64,000 nt of DNA from Daucus carota subsp. sativus (lineage: Eukaryota > Streptophyta > Magnoliopsida > Apiales > Apiaceae), in the NCBI RefSeq assembly GCF_001625215.2, contig NC_030387.2, forward strand, positions 32,077,606 to 32,141,605, read 5' to 3'. Below, piece by piece: positions 20,920 through 33,498 of the stretch. A model generated the notes under the pieces. The model was given only the letters and a program-made list of their open reading frames with translations. It ran no database searches and had not been told where the DNA came from. The stretch's first letter is position 1, and each line of letters begins with the position of its first letter. The position numbers were made by a program, and so were the translations under genes.

Positions 20920-23554
20920 TTATCTAAGGGCCTTCTCCTTTTTGATATCTTTGTGCATCCTCGGGAACTTGAGATACCTTTCAAAGCGCTTGTCCGCAGC
21001 TTGCTCCTAAGTATTATAAAATATCAAAAATTGAGTTTATTATATGTATTGTAAATAATCATATCAAAAAAGAGTGGGAAATGTCAAATAAAAAAGATAG
21101 AACAAGATGTATAAAAGCGCTAAGTCCAACAAGTCTAACCTGGCTAGGAGAGTTCTTGCAGTTATCACAAAAAATAATGCATGAACTCTTTGCATCAATG
21201 TTGGTACAAGATGGATGGAACCTACAAGGAACATTAAAAGCACAATCAACGCAACACGAAAACTTCTATGAAAATTGAAATCACAAGGAATGCACGTTTA
21301 AGGAGATAATTCTTAGTGAGTTAATCAACTTTTAGTATAAAAAAGCCTTACCACACTTCTTATGAAAATATAGAATCTATTCAACATTCAACAACAGTAA
21401 ATAAAAGAGTTGCATGTATGCACCTCAAGATTTCTTTTTCTGAAATGCTGGAAATGAAAATAAAGCACATACATTGATACATAAAAGAGCAATTTTTTTA
21501 TTATAATGGATACCGTACCTTGATTTGCATATCTGACAATAGACATACAGATCCGGATTGTAAGGATTCCCGCAAATGCACAGCCTGCAATTAAGATTTA
21601 AGAATAGTCAAATTAGACACTTTAAAAGGAGTAATTTTGTAACTAAACACAAATAACAGGTAACTATAGGAGTCACATATCACTTACCAATCAGCATCTT
21701 TGACATCAATCAATTTTTCCTCATAAATATCATACTCAAATCGACTGTAGTAGTCGGAATCAGAACGCCGACCTTCAAGCTCCATATATTCTTGGAAAGT
21801 GTGCACGGTACACTTTCCTAGGATAAATCTAGACTTTGAGGATCAACGTGGTTAGATAGAAACAATTCTTTTTTCCCGTGACAGTCTTTCTTCCACATGT
21901 CAGTGTCACAGTCTTTCTTCCACAGTTCAGTGTCTTGGGGTCTATAGTACCATCTTACTTTCACTTTTTTAGCCTTAGATTCAACAATCTGAGCAACATA
22001 TGGTGGATCATCCGGATTAGAGGCCTTCAGAAGCACACAATCTCCATCTACAGAACATCAAAAGTATAGACAACACCATATTCAACAACTCATACAAAAA
22101 AGAAAGTGTGATTGTCATCTCCTAAACATCTATGTGTGGTAACTCACTAAGGGGTCATGTGTTTTTTTTGTAAAGCTTTTTGATGAACTTATATTAATGT
22201 AGTCCATTAAGATTGTTTTAAAAAAAATCTAAGTTTAAAAAGTGTATAGTTCATATCATGTTTAATCAAAATATTGTAAATTGTAATGATTTATTCATGT
22301 ACCATACGGTAAGACGAGGAAGGTGGAAAGAACAAAGATGAAATAGAAGAACATATCTGTCTAAATAGCAAAGAGATATGTTGAGAAGAAAATTTGTAAA
22401 TGGACATCCGCTGACAGACAAGCATACAAGTGAGCATCAAGGGTTGAGCCTCAAAATCAATCTCCTTGAGGGAACACTTCATGAGAAATAATGACCTTGA
22501 GAATGAGTGTGGAAGGATGGTGGGCGTTATATAGAGTTTTATTCTATTTTAGTTCTCTTTACTACCTCCTATCCTAATGACTTTATATAAAAAGCTCATA
22601 ATAATATATAACACAATTATTAAGTTTTTTTAAGAGATATAACATATTTATTAGGCTTTATAGAGAGATATTGTGTATTTTTTAGGGAGAAATGTAGATA
22701 GCTTCCACTAAGAGATTGAGCAGGGATTCAAAGGATTTCTAAACTCTAAACTGTAGAGATATATATTATTTGTGTGATTTCATTGTTTTAGAGATGGGAT
22801 GATGATAATCCAATATTTATCTAGGTAAGACCATATTTGGTGACTAGTACTAGCAAAGACACAATATAAAATCCAGTAAACTTACATTAGACAAAGTTAA
22901 CGAAAAATTGAGTTTAACCACAATCAATCCCTCAAATGACCATCAATACAATGGCTGTTATATGGTAGAACTTATGAAATAAATAGATGATAATACCAAT
23001 GAGGGAGAAACGAAATTGATGGAAAATAAACAATGAACTACATTCATTAAGTAAATGTTACTCCCTTTGTCACATTCAATTCTATAAATACTTTAGTACT
23101 CGTGTAAAGTATATTTTTTATAATTTCTTTTTAAGATTTACTTCTTCCGGAAAATAATTAAATATTAAATTTTTATTCAAAATTTTAAAAATAAGTTATA
23201 GAGCTATAAGTATAGTCTTATAGAAGCATTAAAGTACGTGCCGCGTCCACCAATGTATACAACTGAGAGGGACGGTGAGAGTATTAAACAAATGATGCCT
23301 CCCAGGCATCGTTTATTTAATACTCCTTCCGCATCCTGAGTTTTATACATTTATTATATCATAACATGAGCAACACAAATAATAACATCATAATTAAAAC
23401 TACATAAATACATAGAGTTATTACCATTATAATGAGGACTATTATGTTTGCGTAGCTTCGATGGTGCAAGGGAGTTGACAGAGTCATGTGACGAGATTCT
23501 TTTCTTACCCTTGGGATCCTTCACACCTTGTACATCTTTTCTTGTGCGGCTCAT
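20920..23554 (-). pseudogene. BAH-PHD gene, frameshifted copy (U2)
   Basis: Five exons at 23425-23554, 21688-22047, 21519-21584, 21140-21221 and 20920-21006, all with GT-AG borders. Exon 2 is one base short: a C is missing near 21825, in the codons after SLD, so the frame is lost in the BAH domain and the PHD finger would not be made. The duplicated loop block here reads WKKDCDTDMWKKDCHG, different from the other units, and the start of the BAH domain reads LLKASNPDDPPYV. This is the most diverged BAH copy. Unless the missing base is a sequencing error, the product is a truncated BAH fragment. Confidence 0.88.
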
Positions 23555-24158
23555 AATTGTGAAATATCAAAAGTAAATTTTAGCCAGATCTGTTGCAATT
23601 AGAAATCAAAAACGAAAACTCTGTATAAATTCGAAAACTAAAATTGGAATCAATTGCAGGAAACATACGAGTACTTACTAATTATTAGTTCAAACTAATT
23701 ACCCGATTATATATGGACACACACCACTTTACCTTTAGATATTTACGACGGAGAAAACAAAATCTTGGGAGAAAGAGGATATAATTGGGGGGTGGGGGGT
23801 GTTATGATACCGGGGTATATGCATATTATTAGTTCAATCTAATTACTCGATTGCACCACTTTACCTTAAATACGCCGGAGTGAGACTACTGGATCGTGAG
23901 AGAAAGAGGAAATATTAGGAAGAGGGTAGATTTTTTGATTGTTGAAGAGACTAAAATTATATAGTCTTGTACTCATGAGGCGATAATATCTATGGGGCGA
24001 TAAGATCTATGAGGCGATAAGATCTAGGAATATTTGTCGGTGTGCGTCTACAGGTGATAAAGGTTCCCAATGGCCATGGAAATGTCTGTGTGCGTCTACA
24101 CGAGATGCAGATGCATCTGTGTTTGTGGGAGCAATATGAAGTGTCCAAGAATCTGTAA
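23555..24158 (-). promoter_or_regulatory. BAH-PHD upstream region (U2)
   Basis: Counterpart of 12421-12960, with the three-copy GATAA block at about 23975-24027 and the unit-end sequence that is deleted at the U1/U2 join. Confidence 0.35.
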
Positions 24159-25801
24159 AAGAAAATTTTATTCATCTTTTCATTCTCTTTTAACTCACGT
24201 GGTTAGTTTGAATTGACAAAAGTACACAAATTGAGCAAAATTTAATTTTTAGCAAAAACGTTTCATAATGAACATATTCTTTATTGTATTTAATTTTTAG
24301 CAAAAACATTTCATAATTTACATACTTATACCTCTTTTGGACATTTAAAATTTGGATTCTCGTTTAATGTCCCTAGCACGTTCTTTTCGCATTGCTCTTT
24401 CATTTCCTTATAAAAAAAATTGCATTTTGCTAGAGGTTTTAGTCCTTACCTATGTGATATTGTTATGTGTGTGCATCATTGTTTTTATATGCAAAACTGG
24501 AGATTTCTAGACACTTCCTTAGGGACCGATTCACTCGACTCTCTTCTTATGTGACATCATTTTGTGTATGTGCTAGTACCGTATTTATATCAAAAATCTC
24601 AAGAGCTCCAGAAGCTTCTTTCTCCATAAAATTCTAGATACTTTTATGAGGCCGATTCACTTAACTCCTCTCATGTGATGACATCATTTTTTATATGTGC
24701 TAGTACTGTATTTAATATTTATATCAAAAATCTCAAAAGCTCTAGACACTTCCTTTTCCCCAGAATTCTAGACACTTCTTTAGCGACCGATTTACTCGAC
24801 TCTTCTTATATGACATCATTTTGAGTATGTGCTAGTACTATATATATCAAAAATCACATGAGCTCTAGACAACCTCAAATACTTCCTCCCAATTCACTAG
24901 ATTCTTCTTATGCCCTTTATTTAATCATATGTATGTGTGTTATGGTGCTCTTTACCATGCAATTTCGCCGGAGCGGATTATATCTTACAAAATCCAAAGA
25001 AGATGGACAGGGTAGGTAGATTTCATGCATGGGTAAATATCATTGTATATCATCCTTTGTTCCAGATCAAGAGCCCGATAACACTATTGTAAGTACCGTA
25101 ACAAATCTTCAAAGAGAAATGAAGAGGTTCAGACAAGAAATCACATTACATCAGTTACTTGAGAAATTTCGGATGAAATATCCTAATATTCCCGAGTAAC
25201 TAATTTGATGTGTCGTATTGGATTTAACCTCTTGATTTTTCTTTTTTGATTGGCAAAAGTACTTCATAGTAATGCTTATCGGGTCTTGATCTGGAACAAG
25301 GGGTGATACAATGACTTGCATATGGCACTGAGGGTGATATATAGTAATATCACCTACAAATCACTGGTCAGTGTGTCCTCAATTATGTCCGAAAAGAGAT
25401 GTCCAGGCGGACACTAATCACACTGATGCAGTCAGTTCTTATAGATTATGCATATAGATTATGCTGTTAGGGAGTTGTATTTGTTTAGGTTGTATCTGGA
25501 TACTATATCCGGCTACCGATATGAATTTTTGGATCCGAATCAACATACATATACATATAAATTTGTTTAAAAAAAAAACATACATATAGATTAATATTAG
25601 AATTATCCGTTTTACACCTTGACATTTTTGTGGTAGTTACTTTATTCTTTACATTGGTTAAAATCACTGCAAAAAGCTCTTCACTTTTACGTACACTTTC
25701 CATGTTTACGTTGGTTTTAAAATCATTACAAAAAGCTCTTCACAATAATCCGCTTTCATTGTTTCCAAAACCATTTTCACAATTTCTCCTTTGCAATCAA
25801 A
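24159..25801. other. Spacer and F-box promoter (U3)
   Basis: Deletion join near 24245 with a short tandem duplication around TTTAATTTTTAGCAAAAAC. Minisatellite about 24498-24900, coiled-coil ORF remnant 25061-25198, then a scar at 25441-25486 where a piece of F-box coding sequence fills a deletion of about 1.2 kb. The duplicated promoter block follows at about 25650-25745. Confidence 0.55.
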
Positions 25802-27067
25802 ATGTCAATTGCTCCAGTAGCAACAATGGAGTCTCAACGACGACGTTTCATGATCTCCCTGAAGAAACCACCGCTGAAATCTTCTCAAGACTCTCTGTAA
25901 AAGACCTAATCAAATCAAGCTCAGTGAACAAAGCATGGTACTCTCTTATCAACAACCCATCTTTTATTTCCTCTCAAATTCGGAAAGCTGTTAACTTTTG
26001 TGATGATAATGCTGTGCTTATAATCCCCCCTTTTATCTCTCACCAAAATTACTGCTCTTTGATCTCTGCTGATACTTCTCAAGTTATCGAAAAATTCGAC
26101 ATTCCCTTTGTTACCAAGAGTGGCAGTTTGAAGCTGATTGCGCAAGTAGATGGGATGCTTTTGTTAACTGATTTGCATATTGATTATGCTTCTAGGGAGT
26201 TGTATTTGTGGAACCCTTTTGTTAGGAGACATAGGGTTCTTGTTTCGAGTTGTTTTAAGAGGCTTTTGGATGATAGGGAGAAGAGTTATTATGTTGTCGG
26301 GATGGGGTATGATAAGGGTACGGATGATTATAAGGTTATTAGGATTGTTTACGTTCAGGATATATGGAAAGGGGAAGCAGTTTGGAGAGGTGGCTCCGAA
26401 GGTTGAGGTTTATAGTTTGAGGAAGAACACGTGGAAGAAGATGGGGGATTCTCGGGTTCCGAGGCTTGTTAATGAAATGGGGGCTTATGTTGATGGTAGG
26501 TACTACTGGGTAGAGATGAAACAACCTGGAACTGAGGAGTTTAATAGTTTGAAGGGGAATGAGTTGAAGATAATGTCATATGATTTTGATACGCAGTTGT
26601 TTGGGGAATTTAATGTGCCAAATCGTGTTCCCCGTCTATTTGGAGTTATTGCCCCGTTTAAGCTCATGAGTTTTGAAGGTTCACTCGCTCTTTGTACTTT
26701 GGACCCAGATTGCTACAATCTAGTGCCTCCCAAGTATCCTTTTCCTATATGGTTGAGGAGGCAACGAAAAGGTGTAGGCTCTTGGGTTCTACTTGCTACA
26801 GCTGTGCTCAAACAATATGGGCATCCTTTGAATATTACAAAGACTGGAACTCTTATAGTAGAGTCATTCCAATCGCAGCGTCCTGATGAAACGCACATAG
26901 TCTCTATTAATTTTAAGAGCAGGATTTCTAAATATCATGGATATGGTAAGCACGGGGGTCCAGATGTTTCCCGTGAAGTCCTTGCTCCATCTACTGTAGA
27001 CACCTCGTTTCCACAGAGTCTAATCATGTACGAGGGAGGCAAATCACTGTTGAAATATGCAAAGTGA
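25802..27067 (+). pseudogene. F-box/FBA protein, doubly shifted copy (U3)
   Basis: The original ATG is present, but a 10-bp deletion after the seventh codon (near 25820, between similar CAGTA motifs) throws the frame. A 4-bp ATAT insertion near 26363 shifts it again; the net change is a multiple of three, so the last 230 or so codons are back in the frame of the old ATG. The F-box segment between the lesions is open from an upstream ATG at 25630, giving a possible 258-aa product with an unrelated N-terminus and an early end in the FBA region. Otherwise the gene is very close to U2. No full-length protein is possible from one frame. Confidence 0.9.
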
Positions 27068-27914
27068 GGAATTGTCAGTCTACTGCTGTTAAGTGATACA
27101 AATCTCCATCTACTAATTAATGATTATATTCTTCAGTCCATAACGATTATATTTACTATTTTGCATATGGCGTGGTTGATAATGGCAATATAAAAGAAAT
27201 ATTACAATAAATCTGTGAGAAGTCCATATTTTTGTATCATGTACAACATTCTTTGCTATCGTTTTTTCCAAGTTATCTTATCGTTTATAATTTCTCACTC
27301 ACTCTTTTTCTGTTTGACCTTTGAATTCAAATCACTGTATTGAATTGTGGTTATGGAGTTGTTTGTGAAAAACAAGAGAGAGTTGTCTATTTGTTTGACT
27401 GATTATATTCTGGAAATCTGTCAATAGTGTTGAACGTCTAATTCAATATTTTCTAATAGACTTCATATTAATATTAGCTTGTAGTATAACAGAATCATCC
27501 TCGTAATCCTTTGGCAGCTTAACTTGCTAATGTTGCTTTAAATTTCTTGATCCGTTCTATTTGTTTTTTGTATAACTCGCACTTCATAGCATATAAAGAA
27601 CTCTTGGATTACAGATGTTGTAATTTCTTTATCAATTCTTTAGACCTTTACGTGTCTTTAGACCTTTATCAGCACTGTCTACCTAGAAAAGCCCACATAT
27701 CAGAATGTTGTATGCAATAAGAAATACATTACAGAACTCAATGAGTTACGGTGGATGCAAAACAGGAGTTGCATTTCTTGTTGAACTGAAATATTACAAA
27801 ACATATGAGATACATTTGCTCATAAATTTATTTCTTAAGGCACATATATGGCCTCAGTGTTATTATATATATCGATTTTTCCTCCAACTACTTCTTCATG
27901 CACCGGAGGTAAGC
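27068..27914 (+). other. Shortened region between F-box and nsLTP (U3)
   Basis: About 1.0 kb, including the terminal-exon block, is deleted at a join near 27718. The 3'-UTR intron donor reads CTGCTGTTAAGT here: the donor G of GT has become T. Nothing else seen. Confidence 0.5.
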
Positions 27915-28378
27915 TTAGTTTACGCTGCATAGAAAAATATATTAGTCAGTCATGTGTACTAATGAACTAATCAAAAAAATTATCAACAATCCGTGAAATA
28001 AACTTACGTGTTACAGTCGAATTTACGATCTGCAGAGTATATAAATGGAAGTCCGCATTTTGCAGGAAGAGCGTCTATTTTAGGAATACGAGCATCTGGA
28101 GCAGGAACACCAGCTCTGTTTCTATTAGAACGATCCTGCACGCAACGACACAACTCAATCCTCTCTTCTCTAGTCTTGGCCGTATCACGGAATGCTTTTA
28201 AAGAGTTGCAACACTCAGCAGATGGATCCTGCTGTTCGCCCCTGTGAAATGGATCACAAAGTTGCTTTGTACGTTCTTGTAATGTTGTTCCGCAGGTAAA
28301 AGCCTCCCCTTGCTCCACCATCAGAAAAGCCGCCAAAAATGTGGCAAAAACCATCGTCAAGTACACAATCTTCGCCAT
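27915..28378 (-). CDS. Non-specific lipid-transfer protein, intact (U3)
   Basis: Exons 28008-28378 and 27915-27924, 83-bp intron, 126 aa, same protein as the U2 copy: signal peptide 1-26, eight cysteines at 29, 41, 56, 57, 77, 79, 108 and 122. The TATAAAT box is at 28459-28465 (minus strand), 81 bp above the ATG. The upstream flank is nearly identical to U2 out to the (TA)n tract, so these two copies share a recent common origin or were homogenised. Confidence 0.93.
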
Positions 28379-29559
28379 TATTTTCTCAGGTATCTGTAGA
28401 CTTCTTGGAATGTGCTATGTAGACAAATTGTGCAGAAACAGATTATGCAGGGAGACGCATTTATAGGCAAGTCGGAGAAGCACTAGAACAAAATTAACAA
28501 ATCTAACTAACAGTTAGGACACCTGGTCTGGTAAGTTCACAGAAATGCCTAGGAACAATTTGATGCTTGCATCTCTATTAATATGTTTAATTGTGTGGTT
28601 ACATGTTAGGCTTCATCTGAAAAACTACAAATTTTAATCTGGTATGTAAATTAGTTGCCTAATTATCCTCTGCTTGGCCTGTTTTATTTAATTTGTAACT
28701 GCAACTCCCTCATCTCCCTGTTACACTGTGTAAGATCACAGCACACTCACAAGTCACAACACGTTAGAATTTTGCTGGACATGATGTTCTAACTTCTGAC
28801 CTCATCTCATAAGTAGATATTTCAGGTTGGCGAAACGAGCCGAGCTAGGCCGAGACAAATTATCACAATTAAACCGTGTTCAATGAGTGAATTTGACGAG
28901 TTGGACGAGTTAATTTATTTAATATTTTGTCAGATGTGATTAACATGAATGGAAATTAATATCACATCACACTACAAATTATACGTATATTTGATTGTAT
29001 AATTTAGTCTAAATAATTTTCTTGCAACAAAAATAAGTTTAACAATACAAAAATCAGATGCGATGCAATAAAATGATCCTTGCAACTCTTATTATATTAT
29101 TATATTCACTTTTGAAACTTTTGTGATTAAGAAAACTGCAAAGACAATTATTATGATGTAAATTAACTTTTACCTATAAGTCAATTGAAAATTTGGTAAT
29201 TTAAATTTAAAAATTAAAAAAATTTCAAATTATTAAAATAAAATAACTTTATTACTAAATAAAGTTTATTACATATTAAAAAATTAAAAACTTCATAATA
29301 AAATGCAAATCAGTAAAAAAGGCCAAAAAAGTTAGCATATCTCACTTCTACCTTTTGGCTTAAAACCCCCTAAAAAAGCACTTATACTTCTTTTGCCAAC
29401 GCTACCTAAACAATAGAAGCAGCTTAAAGCGCTAAAAAAAGCCCGAAAAGACTTAAAATAATAAGTGTTGCCAAACACCCACTTACTATCTCCTATTTTT
29501 CCTATATTAGTGTTGGAAATTTTTGTAGAGTAAAACTTGTACCTTACATAGAATATAGT

Positions 29560-29613
<54 letters not shown>

Positions 29614-29941
29614 TCAGTACTTACAAAATAAAATAACACATCACCCAAAAAAATTACAAAAAAACATAAATTACATATCTTGTATTTTAATTACTTAGCT
29701 AAATACTTCATACGAAGGTCGTAAAATATGATCTAGGATCCATAAAATTCTCATCTAAATTTTATTAAAGGGTTATATTTGGTATTTTATTTTAAATTTT
29801 TATAAGTGAATTGTAAGTAAAAATAATTTGATCAGAGTATAAATTTTCTAAATCACCTTATGGATTGCGTTGACGAGCGTGCTGTATGTTTACTGAATGG
29901 CAGCGAGCAAGGAAAGATAACTCTGTATATAACACACAACA
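28379..29941. other. nsLTP upstream region and (TA)n tract (U3)
   Basis: As in U2; (TA)n at about 29565-29608. No gene. Confidence 0.5.
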
Positions 29942-30380
29942 GCACATTGTGGTTCGATTTCGAACGTGGTGTAAACCACCTGAAGTCTGGGTTAAAATAA
30001 ACGTAGGTGCAGCTTTTGTGCAGGGGACAGACCAGGTATGAGTTGGATGTGTTATTAGGGATGAAGAAGGTAACTTTCTTTTAGCCAAAAGTATTGTCGT
30101 GCGAGCGAGATTTCAGCCGAGAGAAGCAGAAGTTATGAGCCTCAAAAGCTTTAACTTGGACGAAAGAATGGAGGAGTGGAAAGTGTCTGTTTGAATGTGA
30201 TGCCAGCTCCTAGCTAGTCCATGCAGTAAATGGCGGTCGGGAAAACACCTACTTTCATGCAACGATCGAAAATTGTAGGGATATGCTTAAACACTTTGAT
30301 GAAGGGTTATTTACTTTTATCTTTAGGTCTACGAATACGTAACTTATGAATTAGCATGAGTTGCATATTCTATGTCAGGC
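29942..30380 (+). pseudogene. RNase H-like remnant (U3)
   Basis: Best readable copy: WCKPPEVWVKINVGAAF, then GCVIRDEEGNFLLAKS and REAEVMSL before the frame is lost. Same origin as the U1 fragment. Confidence 0.68.
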
Positions 30381-30829
30381 TCTATACTGCTCCAGATTTC
30401 ATCATTTTTATGATTGATTCTGAGAAGTATTAATGCAAGTGCGTTTATAAAAAAACAAACAAACTTCTCCAAAACAATATTTCACAAATCTATATGGTAT
30501 TTCGTCTATGACCAATATATATGTAACCATACCCACCAAACCCCAACCTAATTTGGTACGTAAAAGCAATGTGAGATTGGGTGATGTTTGAATTTAATTT
30601 TCAAACATGCATTTAATCAAGTAACTATATTTGTCAAAATCCAAACTGTATGCATGTAAAACAAATTACAAATAATTAGAATAATATGATTGTTAGATGA
30701 AAAAATAAAATTTAAATTTTAAAATAATAGAAGAAACCTATTATGTCACAATAAATAAAAGGGGCGGAACAACAAACCAACAATTCTCCACAAGACAAAC
30801 AAAAATTTGAAATACTCCTTAATCTTTAA
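30381..30829. other. Spacer downstream of BAH-PHD (U3)
   Basis: AT-rich 3' flank; nothing further seen. Confidence 0.4.
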
Positions 30830-33498
30830 TTATCTAAGGGCCTTCTCCTTTTTGATATCTTTGTGCATCCTCGGGAACTTGAGATACCTTTCAAAGCGCT
30901 TGTCCGCAGCTTGCTCCTAAGTATTATAAAATATCAAAAATTGAGTTTATTATATGTATTGTAAATAATCATATCAAAAAAGAGTGGGAAATGTCAAATA
31001 AAAAAGATAGAACAAGATGTATAAAAGCGCTAAGTCCAACAAGTCTAACCTGGCTAGGAGAGTTCTTGCAGTTATCACAAAAAATAATGCATGAACTCTT
31101 TGCATCAGTGTTGGTACAAGATGGATGGAACCTACAAGGAACATTAAAAGCACAATCAACGCAACACGAAAACTTCTATGAAAATTGAAATCACAAGGAA
31201 TGCACGTTTAAGGAGATAATTCTTAGTGAGTTAATCAACTTTTAGTATAAAAAAGCCTTACCACACTTCTTATGAAAATATAGAATCTATTCAACATTCA
31301 ACAACAGTAAATAAAAGAGTTGCATGTATGCACCTCAAGATTTCTTTTTCTGAAATGCTGGAAATGAAAATAAAGCACATACATTGATACATAAAAGAGC
31401 AATTTTTTTATTATAATGGATACCGTACCTTGATTTGCATATCTGACAATAGACATACAGATCCGGATTGTAAGGATTCCCGCAAATGCACAGCCTGCAA
31501 TTAAGATTTAAGAATAGTCAAATTAGACACTTTAAAAGGAGTAATTTTGTAACTAAACACAAACAACAAGTAACTATAGGAGTCACATATCACTTACCAA
31601 TCAGCATCTTTGACATCAATCAATTTTTTCTTATAAATATCATACTCAAATCGACTGTAGTAATCGGAATCAGAACGCCGACCTTCAAGCTCCATATATT
31701 CATGGAAAGTGTGCACGGTACACTTTCCTAGGATACAATCTAGACTTTGAGGATCAAAATGGTTAGATAGAAACAATTCTTTTTTCCCGTGACAGTCTTT
31801 CTTCCAAAGGTCACCGTGACAGTCTTTCTTCCAAAGATCAGTGTCTTGGGGTCTGTAGTACCATCTTACTGTCACCTTTTTAGCCTTGGATTCTACAATC
31901 TGAGCAACATATGGTGGATCATCTGGATTAGGGGCCATCATAAGCACACAATCTCCATCTACAGAACATCAAAAGTATAGACAATGTGAGAAATAAACAA
32001 TACCATATTCAACAACTCATACAAAAAAGAAAGTGTGATTGTCATCCCCTAAACATCTATGTGTGGTAACTCACTAAGGGGTCATGTGTTTTTTTTGTAA
32101 TGCTTTTTGATGAACTTATATTAATGTAGTCCAGTAAGATTGTTTTAAAGAAAATCTAAAGTTTAAAAAGTGTATAGTTCATATCATGTTTAATCAAAAT
32201 ATTGTAAATTGTAATGATTTATTCATGTACCATACGGTGAGACGAGGGAGGTGGAAAGAACAAAGATGAAATAGGAGAACATATCTGTCTAAATAGCAAA
32301 AAGATATGTTGAGAAGAAAATTTGTAAATAGACATTCGCTGACAGACAAGCATACAAGTGAGCATCAAGGGTTGAGCCTCAAAGTCAATATGCTTGAGGG
32401 AACACTTCATGAGAAATAAGGACCTTGAGAATGAGTGTTATTGAAGGATGGTGGGCGTTATATAGAGTTTTATTCTATTTTAGTTCTCTTTACTACCTCC
32501 TAATGACTTTCTATAAAAAGATCATAATAAAATATAACATAATTATTAAGTTTTTTAAGAGATATAACATATTTATTAGGCTTTTTAGAGAGATATTGTG
32601 TATTTTTGAGGGAGAAATGTAGATAGCTTCCACTAAGAGATTGAGCAGGGATTCAAAGGGTTTGTTTGGAAATTGTAGAGATATTTTTAAGTTATAATTT
32701 CTAAACTCTAAGTTGTAGAGATATTTATTATTTGTGTGATTTCATTGTTTTAGAGATGGGATGATGATAATCCAATTATCTAGGTAAGACCATATTTGGT
32801 GACTAGTACTAGAACAGACACAATATAAAAGCTAGTAAACTTACATTAGACAAAGTTAACGAAAAATTGAGTTTAACCACAATCAATCCCTCAAATGACC
32901 ATCAATTATATGATTGTTATATGGTAGAGCTTATGAAATAAATAGATGATAATACCAATGAGGGAGAAACAAAATTGATGGAAAATAAACAATGAACGAC
33001 ATCCATTAAGTAAATGTTACTCCCTCTGTCACATTCAATTCTATACATACTTTAGTACTCCTGTAAAGTTTATTTTTTATAATTTCTTTTTAAGATTTAC
33101 TTCTTCCGGATAAAAAATTAAATATTAAATTTTTATTAGTTATAGAGCTATACGTTATAGTCTTGTAGAAGCATTAAAGTACGTGCCGCGTCCAACAATG
33201 TATACAACTCAGAGGGACGGTGAGAGTATTAAACAAATGATGCCTCCCAGGCATCGTTTATTTAATACTCCATCGCCTCCGGAGTTGTATACATTTATTA
33301 TATCATAACATGAGCAACACAAATAATAAAATCATAATTAAAACTACATAAATATATAGAGTTATTACCATTATAATGAGGACTATTATGTTTGCATAGC
33401 TTCGATTGTGCAAGGGAGTTGATGGAATCATGTGACGAGATTCTTTTCCTACCCTTGGGATCCCTCACACCTTGTACATCTTTTCTTGTGCGGCTCAT
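30830..33498 (-). CDS. BAH-PHD chromatin reader, EBS/SHL-like, intact (U3)
   Basis: Exons 33369-33498, 31598-31958, 31429-31494, 31050-31131 and 30830-30916; 241 aa. Key positions: BAH about 45-160 with Tyr60 (PPYVA), Trp76 and Tyr78 (RWYYRP), the residues matching the H3K27me3 cage of SHL/EBS. The loop repeat DLWKKDCHG is at 84-92 and 93-101. PHD zinc ligands are Cys166, Cys168, Cys180, Cys183, His188, Cys191, Cys204 and Cys207; Arg186 stands where EBS/SHL have the cage Trp. The tail ends with the basic KDIKKEKALR. Residue 35 is Cys where other copies have Arg. Likely nuclear. Intron 1 is about 1.4 kb and holds the compound Stowaway and the 63-aa ORF. With U1, one of two copies able to give a full protein. 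Confidence 0.87.

Larger units (their letters stand above)
12961..24158 (+). repeat. Duplication unit U2
   Basis: Second copy. Its 5' spacer is missing: the end of U1 (near 12960) joins directly to sequence equivalent to U1 position about 2043, a deletion of roughly 2 kb. It carries the only F-box gene with its normal start and full frame, an intact nsLTP and a frameshifted BAH-PHD. The large Stowaway of the F-box promoter is absent. Confidence 0.9.

Noticed and set aside
31789-31980. Antisense frame over the BAH exon
   Set aside because: Antisense shadow of the repeated LWKKDCHG block.
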